From: Ga0077523 sp038324085
GTDB lineage: Bacteria > Pseudomonadota > Gammaproteobacteria > Burkholderiales > Ga0077523
Reading direction: 5' to 3'
DNA: 64,000 bases
Assembly (NCBI GenBank): GCA_038324085.1
Contig: JBBQHP010000002.1
Coordinates: 1 to 64,000, forward strand
In this document: piece by piece, positions 24,001 to 26,817 of the stretch
Numbering within the stretch: the first letter of the stretch is position 1
How the letters are laid out: each line of letters begins with the position of its first letter
Translations under genes and position numbers: made by a program
Notes under the pieces: generated by a model
Told to the model about the DNA's origin: nothing
The model's input: the letters and a program-made list of their open reading frames with translations, nothing else
Databases searched by the model: none

Positions 24001-25833
24001 GGTCAGGCCCGATCCGCCCTCACCGACGTCGAACTCCACATCATTGCCGCGCCGCTGCTCGTCAGCGCCTTCAACGTCCAGGCCGACGGCTTCGCCGTGC
24101 GCTTCAACCACGCCATCGACCCGAGTGTCATCGATCTCGCCGTGGGACCTGGTCAGGCGCCCGCCGCCACCGACGTCCAGATCAGCGGTGAGCTGGTCGG
24201 AGCATTGACCGGCAGCCTCACCCTGGATGGCGATGCCCAGGGCTTCACCTTCATCCGCACCGGAGCCCCACTCCAGTACGACCACTACAGCCTCACCCTG
24301 CGCAGCGGCGCGGCCGGCTTCCACGACGCCGGCGGTGGCGCCCTCGACGGCAACGCCGACGGCATCGTGGGCGACGACTACCAGGGCGGCTTCACCGTGC
24401 AAGGCAGCGGCAGCGGCGAGTTCGCATTGCCCGACTTCATGCGCGGTCCCGGCCAGCAGGTCAACGTTCCCGCGCCCGGGCAGGGCCTGCCGCTGAGCCT
24501 CGACAGCCCCGGGGGCATCAAGACCCTCCAGTTCCACCTCGACTACGACCCGAGCCTGCTGCGGATCAGCGGTGTGCAAGCCGGCTCCGGCCTGCCGGCT
24601 GGCGCCGAAGTGCGCTTCACCACCGAAGCCCTCGCCGGCGGCCTTGCCCGGGCCGGCATCACGCTGCTGAGCGACACCCCCCTGGCGGGCGGGCGGATCA
24701 CCTTGCTCAGTCTCGACGCCCGTGTTCCCGATGACGCACCCTATGCCCGCAAACAGACCCTGGCGATGGGCATCGACGCCATCAACGGCGACACTGCCGC
24801 CAGCGCCACCACGCGCGCCGCCTTGCACGTCGTAGGCTACGTGGGCGACGCCGATGGCGATGCCCGGCTCACCACCCTCGACGTCCAGCGCGTCGCGCGC
24901 ATCGTCAGCGGATCCGACAGCGGCTTCAGCGCCTGGCCCGAGGTGAGCCCGCTGCTGGTGGCCGACCTCAACGGCGACGGCAGATTCACCGCGGTCGACG
25001 CCAGCTACCTGCTGCAGAAAGTGCGCGGCCTCGCGCGTCCCGAAATCCCCGACATCCCGCTCGACATCACCATTAACCTCGGCGGTCCCGACCCCCTGGT
25101 CGACGTCCCGCGCGAGCTCGCGGCGCGGGTGGGCGACATCCTCACCGTCCCGGTGCGCCTGGACACCACCGAAGGACTCGAAGGCGTCGAACTCCAGCTC
25201 GGCTACGACCCCGGCGTGCTCGAACTGCTGCAGGTGCGCCGCGGCAGCGCCACCGCCGACTTCGACTTCTACGTCGAGCAGCAAGGCGCGGGTAGCGTGC
25301 GCATCGACACCGCGCGCATGAACCCGCTGGGTGCCGGCAGCGGCAGCCTGCTCGAGCTCGACCTGCGCATCAAGGCCGCGCCCGCCGAGGGCACCGTGAT
25401 CGACCTGCAATCCGTGCGACTGAACGGCGGTCGGCTCACCCTCACCTTCGAACCGCACATCGGCGCCGACCCCACCGACGGCCACATCGCCCTGTCCGCG
25501 CGGCTCGATGTGCCCATGGACGCGACGTCCCAGCGGCAACGCGAACAGACCCAGCAACTCGCCTGGTTCGCAGCCCGCAGCGAGGGTGCGCGTGCCACCG
25601 GCGTCGACTGGAGCGCCGCCTACCCCGACTTTGCGCTGCGCCCGGCGACCCCCGACGCGCGCCCGCTGGCCGACTGGAAACGCGCTCCGTGGGCGCAGGA
25701 CCTCGCTGCGCGACTGGGCGCCGGACACATCGTCGACACCCCCGACAGCGGCGCCGGCAGCAGCAGTGACGAGCGCATCGGTGCAAGCCTGCTCAAGCGC
25801 GCCCTGCGCCTCGCACCCCGGCTGTGGAGCTGA
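1..25833 (+). CDS. Giant modular extracellular protein (5' partial)
   Basis: The frame is open from base 1, so the start lies upstream; the GTG at 61 is only the first start-like codon inside it. At least 8,610 codons are present, ending at TGA 25831-25833. Modules in order (nt): filamentous-type repeats 1-780; three cadherin-like/Big_9 repeats 805-1650; about 16 CARDB-like repeats 1650-7860; IPT-like fold near 8180-8450; beta-propeller 10650-11400; nine putative-Ig repeats 12070-14670; Rhs/YD-like 15240-16030; dockerin-like 16381-16545; two Big2-like 16828-17360; YVTN-type propeller 18520-19600; peptidoglycan-binding-like 20209-20450; golvesin-like pair 20990-22010; metzincin zinc motif 22765-22800; two Big_9 23493-24045; cohesin-dockerin-cohesin 24430-25480. 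All are typical of secreted surface proteins, so a role in adhesion, matrix or wall-associated proteolysis is inferred. No PEP-CTERM or LPXTG sorting signal is visible at the C-terminus. The secretion route cannot be judged without the N-terminus. Confidence 0.9.
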   Translation, partial: RLAVESGALVNELGARIESTVGAGGPRTLSAQLDNRGTLAIDQSLTINNPGRTFRNTGTLDVAAGQLFNVIGGTFASASSGVLTEGIYHLAGAFRADTGALSTLAAAVTLDGAGGAILTANGTDALAGLANIAGGGALLLRAGRDLSLTNALSNAGVLDLGPGSVLAAGSFTQTATGSLAIVIVPDPQPGLETSAITATALAALGGALVVSLDPGGLPAEGDAFPVLGFSTRAGEFAAIGGLDLGNGLRLEAVYGVAGLVLTTRSAPLNRLPIAVDDAGTLLEDGAFTFDARANDSDPDGDSIVVASFTQPAHGLLGLGDSGEFTYTPDADFNGTDGFQYTIRDGRGGVATASVQLTITAVADAPIARDDMFTLAEDATLELSLLANDTDPDGGTLRVAELGTPGHGFIETRGDGGLVYHPDQDFFGTDRFTYTIENATARATGNVTIQVAAVNDLPQALDDTAATNVGVPATIAATANDTDADGDFLTISALDLTDTAGSVVIDAGSRTVTYTPAPQFQGVDVFRYTVSDGHGGSDTAAVSVTVTRVETVDLTVSNLSVDPPVGWAAGQSVTVRWQDRNLGDSVPVQGWDEIVRVRNLSTGQTLFSQTLARSVPGDGAIDSALPVDRSLAFAWPVGVGGDGLIEFSVTVDSGGAIQEVSNGVSGEANNVATLQSASAPDLRVQGLRIDNAGVFPGNTVTVRWNDVNTGTRPVIVNWTDRIVVTNQTTGEVLLDSTVLHDSGHNVDGPLEVGGAHARLTNFTLPDGLRGTGVIAVVVTTDSGAASGASAVLEANDTGSAENNNAAAIAFTAQARTYADLGAVVTRAPASARGGDTATVSWRVTNLEPVAASGTWTDAIVLSRDAVLGNADDQVVATRVHDGGLAGGAFYDQSAVFTLPLAFTGTLRAYVVTDRDAVVVEPDTLQNNTSAPVAITLTAPYADLSIDVVTTAAAALAGDALDVVWRVRNQGDSVAGGVWTDRLYLSDDDTLDASDTALISVQHTGPVASGQSYTATASVNLPVGVAGSFRILVRADVGGNVFENGLTANNTRASIAPVVVALPPAADLAVLAVTGPALGLPTQSVTVAWEVRNDGEAEARAPWVDRIYFSVDGTLNGAIQIGQVSHAAPLAVGASYRESTAVLLPDSVDGAFHILVRADAAGEVFEQGREANNTMTSDAVLDIVHPDLTVTVVAAPVSGVSGDDVAVRWTVRNGGSGAATGAWTDRVYLSRDTVLDGTDRLVGSQSHDGTLASGAQYDAATSVSLPIDVSGDWFVLVAADAANDVRERASEGNNTATGAIAITLSPYADLIVSDVTAPTQTVDDPARITVGWTVTNSGTGAGGTSQWTDAIVASRNAVAGDADDIVLGTFVHDGALAVGANYVRAESIFLPAGFTGRYTLFVRADSGNAVFENALEANNAAAAPGAFDVMPIPYADLVVAELDVPTTAQSGGPLRVQWVVTNEGIGPTDSAAWTDSIVLSRNPDGSDVVASFGANHIGVLAEGGSYVRVAELTVPNGLTGTFYVRVRTGGPFEFIHTDNNERVSGPVAIALSPTADLVVKDILAPVAATEGATVEITWRVRNEGAATAPGGWTDTVTLRKPGDPNAPAITLGSFSYGDDLGAGLSYTRTERFRLPARIEGAWQVTVTTNANAAVYEQSPAGGNNALADDSVILLSLNARPDLQVQTITAPDRVQAGATAAVSFVIVNRGTVATAGRWTDNVYLSLDDKVGGDDILIASLANGQALDPGASYSSETGTVIIPERFRGQGHFIVRADASGSIDEYPQQNETNNSIAKGVFVEPQPLSDLVVGNVVVPVQGIYGGEVEVRFTVTNMGSAPTDAAAWTDTLWLARDKTRPTPGGNGGILLGSIAHQGRLEVGESYEQTLKVRIPAQIDSGTYYLTPWSDAYDAVFEDLLATNLNPDDPNEFDNNNYKARAIDIIGTPVPPLPDLQVVALSVDATGSADAPFTVTWTVRNTGEGDAGNDWIDTVYLHDKPGLNDPGGKVWELGSFQRANTLASLAEYTMTRSFDLSPSAADFYVTLYTDTAFQPSQPETDEHNNSRTTGTLVATPPADLRVVSIEALPENYSGEKTTIRWTVENAGGAVWDGTRLWSNQVWISADPTFIASRAVALGSFVHANTGGLAAGASYTASAEVVLPRGYGGQYFLYVFPDYDARSGFDTQEPLAGRNAQVREFYGTHVWEDGNGNNLKRGDIDVIYREPDLQVTALTLPDAPLGSGQIVSASLVVENVGTRATREGSWIDRVYLSRDPSLDQNDLQVAEFKHLGALEIDQSYTQNFSFALPDGAEGRFYLIAFTDSDVFGVSGGGAVPTEVGQVRLTRDAVPEFLDEGNNTTVRAMDVVLTPAPDLEVTDVTVPERIIHGETLSLSYTVTNTGSAAVPAVQSQWIDRIYLSADPFLDPTADRYVDQVIHTGGLAAGATYSVTRELLLPRDLVGSYYVFVSTDVPGIGADPGRRGAVFEGAGERNNVSPSPDPVLIELPPPADLVVQSIDLPNGATSGDTVTLSFTVANVAAAQAAGNWADAVYLSADSQWDLSDRLLGRVEFSGTLEAGGTYTGHLTATLPVAMPGEYRILVRTDIFNDVYEGADERNNTTASADALAVAVTELHLGVAFDTTLSPTQARLYRVVVGAGETLRVSLDSVEAAAANELYVRYAALPSGAAFDASSEDPLAADQRALVPTTKAGEYYILVQGRSGPRSDVPVTLVAELLPFQITDVSQDQGGDSRWVTMTVRGAAFKPDALLKLVRPDIAELAPARYEVIDATTIIAIFDFREAPHGLYDLKVINPDGDEAIVPYRYLVERALEPDVTIGLGGPRVVPAGQSGLYGISLQSLTNVDTPYVYFEFGAPDIGENGEIFDLPFVTFNSNVRGAPDGQRTEVPWISLDSETNTTGFMNASGYAFDVAAGGYVGMSFNVLTYPGLKEIAARDFEGFKRAVYDARPAWDAEGKYDTLDKVGSLLQRIFTDPDQAILDDCDPLYIPFRFNVYATATPMTRAEFVQRQSDDAASLRSAILADAGANAALVNLAADPEAWRLSYLAALEDSGLLRPEDEAPPIRLDPKVMSTLAVLATGVLVGPAGAQIASPSSLSAFFDQVHRWYGDQPQKLAPIDHYDTRESDECPPYDIPVPALPLFADYDLGLSQQTYFQTFNVFSPWLGFSPSGALPDFASVAASDQIDALDLQSLYEAVAAETSAATISGPEGVGLEGFVPANTTLPYTVRFQNPPDATTVANEIRVVTTLDDSVNVRTFRLGDLKIGDVNIHMPVDRASFQSDFDFTQSKGYVLRVSAGIDITTRTASWVLQAIDPETGEVLADATRGLLPPNSAAGPGEGFVTYSVQGAFGAATGADIKASARVILNTQAPYDTNEVTHTLDGAAPVTTTTATRIGTQGADYDVRWNVADEAGGSGIKHTTVYVSEDGGDWKIWQRQTGETSGIYQGSAGHTYQFLALSTDNAGNRERPPPGATAPDDGSRPNVGGAPTVGSTTQDVGQPPAPSAAPSTNPLFTQAELKIPASPPDQPSEFSQVLAPFVGAQFGIGVAQSHAHIGPLALLVEADGKVIASGGANRGSLYRFEQDGGRVLNPFQTLSDPVFDLAYDRSGQLWATSGGGQLLLLDAATGAILERFGDSLTQSLVAKTGTDDLYVSSGDGIELFDTVTRTFRHFSDTRVDDLALDGAGALWATSWPKRGTVLKFDTRGRAQAMAVFDAEVDSLAFGRSGTQLDGLLFVSAKAWPGDAAGASLFMIDTVTLRRVALATGGPGAEQLAATADGRLLVANADRIDVIAPLVAPKVVRTNPPDGVVVPLPMQAIAVTFSERMFEGDVDDPRSVLNPQNYLLTVDGDDLALDRVEFDAATRTARLFAGTLRPGQYELHVGPDVQSNGGLPLSLPYVTSFVAVEDFSALVGLSFEQTRSDREHGTVSFEVRVTNTGAYDLQAPLMLMLDPGRYFAGRPGAPGFATTSGYWLLDLSQTLTDGRLQPGASTVVQTVTIENPANQRALIGAGIYALPYPNQSPYFDSEPETFAAIGTPYAYTAHAADPDGERLEYVLLRSPEGMAIDAQSGEITWEPDDAAEANSRVTIRAYDPRGAYATQDFTVITAGANRPPELDELPDEILLHEGLLFVLPIGITDPDGDHATVVVDGLPPGAVFDVEQGLLRWTPSFGSAGVYDGVTVIGSDGRGSVMHVLKVVVAPGNAAPILKPVPEREVREGDPIRIRFDASDPQGDAIAFTSATLPPGAFLDPGSGVFEWTPGYDQAGAYEIDIIASDGRLHSNTLLKLNVANANAAPQFDPVTGLRSLEGQPLSFRAFARDPDNPGYVPPERLPDGTLGDFEGTPPSVQVEVSGLPQGALFDAATGIFSWSPSFAQAGNYEVHFSAIDDGDGTGNPLSATMDVSIVVLNANRPPVLPELGTIHVAKGQVLDVPVTATDPDGNALTYAVANLPRFATLIVDADAKARLRLAPGENDRGDSVVTLTATDDGDGDGPKARQSAARTFVISSDSPAEPPVLEIIGDKVAVIGQTLAFTVRADDLDQDPLMFDADALPTGAKLTPGVAYGMAVFTWTPTPADLGTRQVTIGVHDNGNNGAGAVGADHQSFALVVRATNSAPLLLPVAEQTVQEGDSLHLEMQVLDGDNDAITFSSASLPPGAALDARSGILSWTPNLFQAGRYDVTVTASDGTASSSDTFSIRVAQTNQAPLLARIPPLGGQEQRVVRFTLVGTDPDADALTYRAVTALPRGSFFDTATGTFEWTPDYDQAGAYTLRFEARDPSGAADSLDVQLTIADVNRAPALEFTNHAVVLGQSLAFRIGASDPDSAETLTFSVDELPAGASLDAASGEFRWTPGPGQVGDQLVLVHVTDGKVTTTEGLVLRVLQTAIPPDASIELTPGFPVVPGQPVTVSVLGDAFSGIAGKSLSVDGLAVQLDAQGRAVLTPDRLGLIRLRATVTDLDGFSNTIEKTLKVRDPADVAVPAVAFDATLPGRYVTETTALVGSIDDSNLDSWVLEIARFGSDRFVTLASGTTAMDQAVLFDLDPTGWENGPYRLRLGATDIAGRRAEAETLIYVDSNATRSGYRRQETDFSWEIAGRSLDFVRVYDSLTADIEGTFGRGWSLPWRDVRLVTDIPSTGTAADVLRAGALAYVTLPTGERVAFSFQPLEQRGQAYSWWAPRWVTQGDSHGWQLRSVDANLQRGADRFYDLEAGTPYNPVTDASTRAQFTLQSPDGTEYELTARGGVTAIRFTDGQRVTIADSGMVASDGSFLRFQQDAKGRLVEVMDSAGRTFQYAFDADGNLTVVRDLAQARSIRYAYDAAAPQRLTLVAETGEGSSIRYTNDGAGVDPVADAGPLQALLGQGLTGHLDAGEVDRFALVIQASEVRSSAGGALLLGVEVAATPGAALVPDTPTIAGLTPIVTGSANGRAFALFSITRADLLQLEFKGAGSGDYTARVFAAGDVDANGLVDGADAAALDSLLTAGHYLAQADSNRDGVLDGTDRALLFANLGFAPNRPPQFDVQPLKTYANLPRAFDLTSLVHDPEGDRVSLRIESVQGGGAAIGGDGSSILFAPDAGFVGQASFTVVADDGHSVSAPKSFAVTVSDARLVSLDLVSRQPHVMIGRSLALAVVGRFADGDQVAVPLSFVDVASSDESVAAIDPRGFVVGHAQGTSILQLTRDGVHAATVITVDQPVPSDSVDGSPTELPPLEVYPGAVALLPRESRRLLVGRGTLEQGMQEDVFYISSRPDVIAVDADGRLQALAFGTAEITVISGGEEVRIAASVVQAATGSASVGPDGAVIAADATTSLSIAPGAVDVGTTVAVHSVAPDALPDAVPQGFGFLGAFTLDTGGKALKVGARISLATNGVAPGTEIAVFRAGTLPDENGVPQKIWWYVEDGVVDEAGIAHTNSPPSPGINDAGLYMITEQLPGQVGRIRGKILVSVPLGLDPLTAMALVAFSPVGGAAVGMLTGLGGLFTMVFQVGVIQTKVIQLSPDALPVTLAATNVDVNPDTVAQMTGQVTLRDTATEASAPPFLDSVSLNLFGGNDGFTPELTLSGSRLLWPDAPANEQGQRLGTAVSDLNVKFTYGKVVKIVDTGITGTIAPNGTGTLKVTVPVEVAIGATDIQVIRPNYRVVTSVDGNQSSTVESRESNIIRLKPNAAYVLGALSVEQKVAFINANSAELVARVPVPGNPRSIAVTPDLSRAYVALRNSNKIAVIDTVGIHTIDIDGSTAAIDAITLRSPGASAYWVVADAAGKFLYVIDEVAPVVRIVDIDPASRHYNEEVAQIKLQDDPILQRGAALNADGTRLYVAAPGSVTFGSNQRGDAGKVFVIDLVSSSATYRKVLKAVDIDGEPYALAATDDANRMMLANRRPDATGVQFIKESGSSAHPSFDVGGSLGMVLGPSNDYFDVNNIVGIAFTADFRYAFVTGFNTFVQGIPSQDPDYDPFKPAGGNVGIIKDPLGPSPQLVAATRPTPLSFPDNLVLSADGKILYAAYRGVNAVFAFNATEIVRALDAATADELDRLQRRPINDLFPSVDLKSDMQVVIEGNRPVFRVPDGSTMAPIGAGASPQGLVAQRPPASAEGSLDVRYGDVAKIDFRKIIEVNHGAAEAQAAHDFVVMSATGGQVVKFKDEYVQQDMKSDGALASKVKDTGIAYFAPTINDHAVDLILKGKALPAGQGSLTFGYVDGNGDLVSVVVDLAIKDGYTAFEMEGASVGALDPQVLETAQNMPLDVYRVQQRLRFLGYRTFDGTPLDVNGDWQLQQVTGIDGVTKTADTTADEGYPYEWEKIGSQYKIIQANAMTAFESAIRLFEGSTKPGANTRIVPIATKPDEPAIVTPGRIEKSAINSANPTSFAWLNAKNAPHWVELVDDASAGAFDIMLTAAEAGNWQAQATMEERYTTSWTLDVIRRATDDANPISVEFAFPEYDSADLYNSWGSTVALRAIQNTTQAINGLTTLHLDYTHAGKGGHWAGTDIDVRVRYERIDGLIDAPFFGSPTTKAKDRSDVGAGTYSETGTWSDDPAGFGAAAGTAQTAIAAARYAVPGSSAQAQWAYNGLAADTDYEIWTTWAAQANRAKSVEYAIDPGTGVTSTVTVNQRLSPRAQADLPGDVIAADNGTGNWVRLGVVHVGASGTLSIKLDAAQASNGQRVVADAMLVRPALKVPPSPIVLNDTGNDVHVGKYVETGGQVWSNDGGGYGGRNRVASPKVGRTAEWTFNDVVVGGSYDVYATWDSAKVTVGGTQFQKTAAATYTVDDNSTTAGALATATVDQSMASSQDQNGGANPTETINGTQWVRIGSVTSAGTKLAVTLASTDATPGKKMSADAVMIRRTGVTPPPNFDTQDERLAYFLSTDTSGQIQSGLQEWEAVVVRDIYLFKQAADVQDQWVNAWIGGDPTANQPDHWRIRAALDVISDGILGNASYESASVKPIVATPLNPHHHHFHAVVGRPTFQALPAPLTLASVSVSAAAPAATLAPDELGATFAAALSRWGDAGLGQAQLDSAAGIELAIDDLDPGQLAALTVSADPDAPARLVVDRDAAGAGWFIDTTPMVNEEFQTESDGTLSLSLSPDAGGGVDLLSAVAHELGHWFGLGHDDGANTLMAASIPPGVRLLPQQADVASMPTPVVAADPLFAVLAGALAPASGVPLAGPSAEISAFVAATADAWQLRGGATEDAGRIVLSEDASVTTGAARTFNVPLGAQALRFALTGAQFDPRGDLPPDAFEVALLDASTGLPVAGTATLSRTDALLNIQAGGAIFKSAAVTLSGLDGATLPVDLAAPIEVTIDLTGVAAPDGVTVYFDLLGFGEAGSRVSIADVHFIGSGGGNTAPVAVNDAASLQEDGSVVLDVLANDHDAEGDALSAIVQQGPAHGALVVNGDGTLTYTPVADYNGPDRFSYVASDGSLISGLATVSLSISPVNDAPVAQADSIDVLEGRSVVLDLLANDSDIDGDALSAVIIDAPLHGGLSLDAQGVLHYTPDAGYLGGDQLTYRASDGQARSALTDVELHIIAAPLLVSAFNVQADGFAVRFNHAIDPSVIDLAVGPGQAPAATDVQISGELVGALTGSLTLDGDAQGFTFIRTGAPLQYDHYSLTLRSGAAGFHDAGGGALDGNADGIVGDDYQGGFTVQGSGSGEFALPDFMRGPGQQVNVPAPGQGLPLSLDSPGGIKTLQFHLDYDPSLLRISGVQAGSGLPAGAEVRFTTEALAGGLARAGITLLSDTPLAGGRITLLSLDARVPDDAPYARKQTLAMGIDAINGDTAASATTRAALHVVGYVGDADGDARLTTLDVQRVARIVSGSDSGFSAWPEVSPLLVADLNGDGRFTAVDASYLLQKVRGLARPEIPDIPLDITINLGGPDPLVDVPRELAARVGDILTVPVRLDTTEGLEGVELQLGYDPGVLELLQVRRGSATADFDFYVEQQGAGSVRIDTARMNPLGAGSGSLLELDLRIKAAPAEGTVIDLQSVRLNGGRLTLTFEPHIGADPTDGHIALSARLDVPMDATSQRQREQTQQLAWFAARSEGARATGVDWSAAYPDFALRPATPDARPLADWKRAPWAQDLAARLGAGHIVDTPDSGAGSSSDERIGASLLKRALRLAPRLWS
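1650..7860 (+). repeat. Array of ~16 CARDB-like repeats within the giant gene
   Basis: Protein-level tandem repeats of about 120-145 residues. Each unit opens with a D-L-x-V strand, then a V-x-W-x-V-x-N strand, a W-x-D segment, and closes with an N-N pair. Unit starts that I located: near 1650, 2035, 2446, 2815, 3190, 3550, 3913, 4294, 4660, 5032, 5404, 5836, 6208, 6652, 7087 and 7498. CARDB is an Ig-like adhesion fold in bacterial surface proteins. The copies differ clearly at DNA level, so this is not a recent tandem expansion. Confidence 0.85.
12070..14670 (+). repeat. Array of nine putative-Ig (He_PIG-like) repeats within the giant gene
   Basis: Nine units of about 90-115 residues begin near 12070, 12343, 12619, 12889, 13240, 13546, 13846, 14116 and 14392. 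Most share an N-x-x-P opening, a D-P-D-G or D-x-D central turn, a P-x-G-A motif and a W-T-P motif. This is the signature of the putative Ig family seen in large extracellular proteins. They probably form a stalk between the propeller region and the Rhs-like segment. Confidence 0.8.
20209..22344 (+). other. Peptidoglycan-binding-like segment plus possible split LAS-type peptidase (inside giant gene)
   Basis: At 20209-20250 the protein reads VYRVQQRLRFLGY, which looks like the first helix of a PG_binding_1 domain; an A-x(4)-A-x(2)-L-F helix near 20410-20450 may be its closing helix. At 20923-20946 a GHWAGTDID stretch gives H-x(6)-D, and at 22336-22344 an HFH triplet follows a run of histidines. 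H-x(3,6)-D plus H-x-H is the zinc ligand set of LAS peptidases such as the M15 and M74 families. Two golvesin-like domains (20990-22010) would lie between the two halves. The assignment is an inference from motifs only. Confidence 0.4.
22765..22848 (+). other. Metzincin-type zinc protease motif (inside giant gene)
   Basis: The residues HELGHWFGLGHD at 22765-22800 match HExxHxxGxxHD, the zinc-binding signature of matrixin-like metzincins. A methionine follows 17 bases later in TLMAAS, where a Met-turn would be expected. The catalytic Glu and all three His ligands are present, so an active protease is plausible. The surrounding 22400-22860 segment is short for a complete matrixin domain. Confidence 0.65.
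24430..25480 (+). other. Cohesin-like / dockerin-like / cohesin-like tail (inside giant gene)
   Basis: Two beta-sandwich segments at 24430-24825 and 25075-25480 carry the cohesin pattern, with a strand ending in L-x-Y-D-P and a following L (LDYDPSLL and LGYDPGVL). Between them, 24838-25032 holds two loops of the dockerin/EF type, DADGDARLTTLD and DLNGDGRFTAVD, each followed by a short helix. The arrangement could allow self-assembly, or binding to cohesins on other proteins. Confidence 0.65.
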
Positions 25834-25910
25834 GTGCAGGGGGGGCGCATCGGCGCAGCACAATGTCATGCGCCTACCCTGCGCGTGCCCTGAACATGGC
25901 AGCGCGCGCG

Positions 25911-25926
25911 TGGAACGGAGCTTGCG
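25911..25926 (+). promoter_or_regulatory. Candidate sigma-54 (-24/-12) promoter of the PEP-CTERM gene
   Basis: TGGAACGGAGCTTGCG places GG and GC exactly ten bases apart and differs from TGGCAC-N5-TTGC at one core position. It lies about 115 bases before the PEP-CTERM start codon. Sigma-54 control of PEP-CTERM genes through PrsK/PrsR is known in related bacteria, so the context fits. No activator site was identified. Confidence 0.45.
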
Positions 25927-26050
25927 CAGCATCGCTGTTGAACGCCCGAACGCAGACCAAACGTAAGGTTCTTCGACAGCGCTGCGCCAAGTCCCGAACG
26001 ACTACGTGCGCGTGCCATGGCGGCGCACCCCAAGACAAGGAGAACCCGAG

Positions 26051-26662
26051 ATGAACTGGCTACCGAGAGTCTGCACCGTTGCGCTGCTGGGCGTGTTGCT
26101 GGCGCGCTCGCCGCTGGGCAACGCTTATGTTCTCAGTGCCGATCCGGTGGCGCCCACCGTGGGCGATCCCGTGAGCGTGACGCTCACGGGGGACCTGAGC
26201 GCCATCGCCTTCCTGATGGTGCGGGTGGGCTACGACGCGGGCCTGCTCGGGGCGCAACTACCGGCCGATGCGCTCACGGCACTCGATGATGGGGTCGCAG
26301 GCAAGCCGGATGCCTTCGCCTTCTACGACAACGTGGCGGCGGGGGCCTTCGACTACCTCGTGGTGGCGGGGGCGAGCGATCTGGGCGTGACCAACGCAGC
26401 GATCCTGTCGATCCCGTTCGCCACGCTGGGGGTGGGCACGGCGCTGGTGACCGTGAGCACCTGCGCGGCGACGGCGCTGGAGAGCTGCGACCCGACGACA
26501 CCGGAGTTTGCGGGCAGCTTCGCCAACGAATTGCGCATCCAGATCGGCCCGCGCGTCGGGCCCACGGTGCCCGAGCCCGGGAGCCTGCCGCTCGCGCTGG
26601 CGAGCCTCGCCATCGTCGCCGCCATGCTGCGTCGCGCACGCGGAACCGACGCTGCGTCCTAG
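26051..26662 (+). CDS. PEP-CTERM protein with cohesin-like ectodomain
   Basis: A 203-residue secreted protein. The ATG was chosen for the AAGGAG ribosome site about nine bases upstream and because a signal peptide then begins at residue 1 (hydrophobic core about 7-18, cleavage likely near LGNAY). Residues about 28-165 are a beta-rich domain with the cohesin-type strand MVRVGYDAGLL. The C-terminus is VPEPG, a hydrophobic span and an RRARG basic cluster, the classic PEP-CTERM tripartite signal. An exosortase should therefore cleave and process it at the envelope. The gene lies 217 bases after the giant gene, which ends in cohesin/dockerin modules; a physical partnership is inferred. No exosortase gene is in this window. 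Confidence 0.85.
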   Translation: MNWLPRVCTVALLGVLLARSPLGNAYVLSADPVAPTVGDPVSVTLTGDLSAIAFLMVRVGYDAGLLGAQLPADALTALDDGVAGKPDAFAFYDNVAAGAFDYLVVAGASDLGVTNAAILSIPFATLGVGTALVTVSTCAATALESCDPTTPEFAGSFANELRIQIGPRVGPTVPEPGSLPLALASLAIVAAMLRRARGTDAAS

Positions 26663-26784
26663 ATAGGCAACGCGTCGCACGGCGGTTGACAGGCCCTGGG
26701 CGGCGGTAGCCCCGGGCATTTCGATCTCCCGCCGGCCGCAGCGCGCGGCCACTACGTGCTCGCCGGCTGCTCCGCTGCTGCCGG

Positions 26785-26790
26785 TAGAAT
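26785..26790 (+). promoter_or_regulatory. Probable -10 element before the cyclase-like/PEGA gene
   Basis: TAGAAT in the context GGTAGAATGCG matches the sigma-70 -10 consensus at five of six positions and lies 28 bases before the ATG at 26818. No good -35 is seen at the matching distance, so the call rests on the -10 and its position. Confidence 0.4.
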
Positions 26791-26817
26791 GCGGCACCTC
26801 CACGCCGCTCCGCGTCC

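Noticed and set aside
25740..25833. PEP-CTERM, LPXTG or type I secretion signal at the end of the giant protein
   Set aside because: The last residues are a basic amphipathic stretch without a hydrophobic span, PEP motif or aliphatic secretion signature.
26686..26691. TTGACA as a -35 element upstream of the cyclase-like gene
   Set aside because: No acceptable -10 lies 16-18 bases downstream, and the TAGAAT at 26785 is much too far away.
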